Shown here: one piece after another, positions 62,411-64,000 of the stretch | How positions within the stretch are numbered: the first letter of the stretch is position 1 | How the letters are laid out: every line of letters starts with the position of its first letter | Assembly (NCBI GenBank): GCA_013377005.1 | Contig: JACABE010000007.1 | Coordinates: 55,963-119,962, forward strand | Reading direction: 5' to 3' | Source: Bacteroidota bacterium | Lineage (GTDB): Bacteria > Bacteroidota > Bacteroidia > Bacteroidales > JACABE01 | DNA: 64,000 nt | Program-made: the position numbers and the translations under genes | The notes under the pieces: model-generated | Seen by the model: the letters and a program-made list of their open reading frames with translations, nothing else | Told to the model about the DNA's origin: nothing | Database searches by the model: none

Positions 62411-63503
62411 CTATCTCTTTGTTCCAAATTCCATCAAAAACGCTTTGATAAAATCTTCTAAATCGCCATCCATAACAGCCTGCACATTTGATGTTTCAAC
62501 ACCGGTACGTAAATCTTTTACCATTTTGTAAGGATGCATCACATAACTACGTATTTGCGAACCCCATTCTATTCTTTTTTTTGTATTTTCTATGGCATCA
62601 ATTTTTTCACGCTTTTTGCGAAGTTCAATTTCGTACAATTGCGATTTAAGCATCTGTATTGCTTTTTCGCGGTTTTGTCCTTGCGAACGTGTTTGCTGGC
62701 ATTCAATTATAATTCCTGATGGTTCGTGTTTTAGACGAACAGCAGTTTCTACTTTATTTACATTCTGGCCTCCAGGCCCGCCCGAACGAAATGTATCCCA
62801 TGAAATATCAGCCGGATTAATTTCAATATTGATATTATCGTCGATTATCGGATATGCATACACCGAAGCAAAGGATGTATGGCGTTTATTAGCGGAATCA
62901 AAGGGCGATAAACGAACCAAACGATGGACTCCATTTTCGCCTTTCAGGTATCCATAAGCAAATTCGCCTTCAAACTCAAGCGTTGCCGATTTAAAACCGG
63001 CTATATCTCCTTCTTGTATATCAATGGTGGATACTTTACAATTGTTGCGTTCGCCCCAGCGAATATACATCCGCATTAGCATTTCAGCCCAATCCTGGCT
63101 CTCTGTTCCGCCAGCACCAGAGTTTATAGTAACAATAGCTCCCAAACGATCTTCTTCGCCGCTGAGCATATTTTTAAACTCTAAGTTTTCAACTAATTTC
63201 AACGTAATTTTATATTGAGCTTCGAGTTCAGCTTCGGTAGCTTCACCAGCATCAAAAAACTCAGTCATTACCTTAAAATCCTCAAAACTTTGGCTGGTAT
63301 TGAGATAAGCATCCGTCCACAACTTTTTATCGCGGATAGATTTTAATACTAATTCTGCTTTTTTTGAATCGTTCCAGAAATCGGATTCGTGGGTGATTTT
63401 TTCTTCTTCAGCTATTAAAATAAGCTTATGGTCAATGTCAAAGAAACCTCCTCAGGTCGCTGACTCTTTTATCCAAATCTTTAAAGACTTCTGATACTAT
63501 CAT
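62411..63503 (-). CDS. prfB: Peptide chain release factor 2 (programmed +1 frameshift at codon 22)
   Basis: [21 protein letters not shown](TGA)/[47 protein letters not shown] joins the ORF; GGQ motif [21 protein letters not shown]. Confidence 0.97.
63437..63452 (-). promoter_or_regulatory. RF2 programmed frameshift signal
   Basis: AGGAGG TTT CTT TGA C on the minus strand. Confidence 0.93.
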
Positions 63504-63723
63504 AGGATTATTGAATTAAGATGCAAACTTACATAATTTTTTAAAAAGAGAATGTAAAAAGCGTATTGCCAATAAATAATAAGTTTATTCATTGATTGCA
63601 ATTTTTACTTTGGGAAAAATACCGAGACTTTGTTCTGTTGCAGGTTAAGAAAGCTGAAACTATCTGTTAAGCACTGTGTTTCAAAAACATAAAGCTAACT
63701 TTATATTAAGCACAAAACCTGCG

Positions 63724-63960
63724 TTATGCAATATTATTGGTTATCAACCAATTAATAATTGACATTTTACTTAATAATATCACCTCTAATTGACTTATCA
63801 ATTCTTTTTTCTTTTCTTCTTTTGGTAAGTCAGACCATAAATTTTCACTTTTGAAATTCATTCCAGTATGAATAATTTTTGAACGAAGTCCGTATAACGC
63901 ATTAAATTTTCTTTTATTATTTTGGTTATTACCAATATATTTTAATAACCCGTTGTGCAT
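63724..63960 (-). pseudogene. C-terminal HEPN-domain-like fragment
   Basis: FNALYGLRSKIIHTGMNF with Rx4H; only 78 aa and TAA immediately before the ATG. Confidence 0.5.
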
Positions 63961-64000
63961 TTAGGAAAAAAGTAAAAAAAGTTGTTCATTGAATTATAAA

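Noticed and set aside
62592-62957. 121-aa plus-strand ORF
   Set aside because: Antisense to prfB

Overview
The window is an AT-rich chromosomal segment that reads as Bacteroidota: TAnnTTTG promoters, type IX secretion (T9SS) sorting domains, PorZ next to RecO, TonB receptor/DUF5689, and atpD-atpC as a separate unit. Most of it is housekeeping (pdxH, ribF, atpDC, fabD, dnaB, mtnP-like/ade, recO, mutA, dnaG, meaB, fumC, tdk, queG, prfB) plus tRNA-Cys(GCA) and tRNA-Arg(CCG). The most interesting segment is about 39.05-44.05 kb. It is a four-gene accessory operon: XRE repressor with a palindromic operator over a Bacteroidetes-type promoter; TPR protein with an HExxH motif; MazG-like NTP pyrophosphohydrolase; and a PD-(D/E)XK - DUF2075 helicase - S24 (LexA/UmuD-like) peptidase. 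The last three genes are joined by 4-bp ATGA overlaps. In this copy the operon carries three lesions: an out-of-frame G8 tract, a one-base deletion, and an in-frame TAA where a Trp would be expected. Other notable items are an archaeal-type GatD homologue, the prfB programmed +1 frameshift, an orphan T9SS sorting-domain fragment next to a TGA-interrupted gene, a 52-nt near-perfect hairpin, and a HEPN fragment. All assignments come from reading the sequence and supplied translations; no database search was run.
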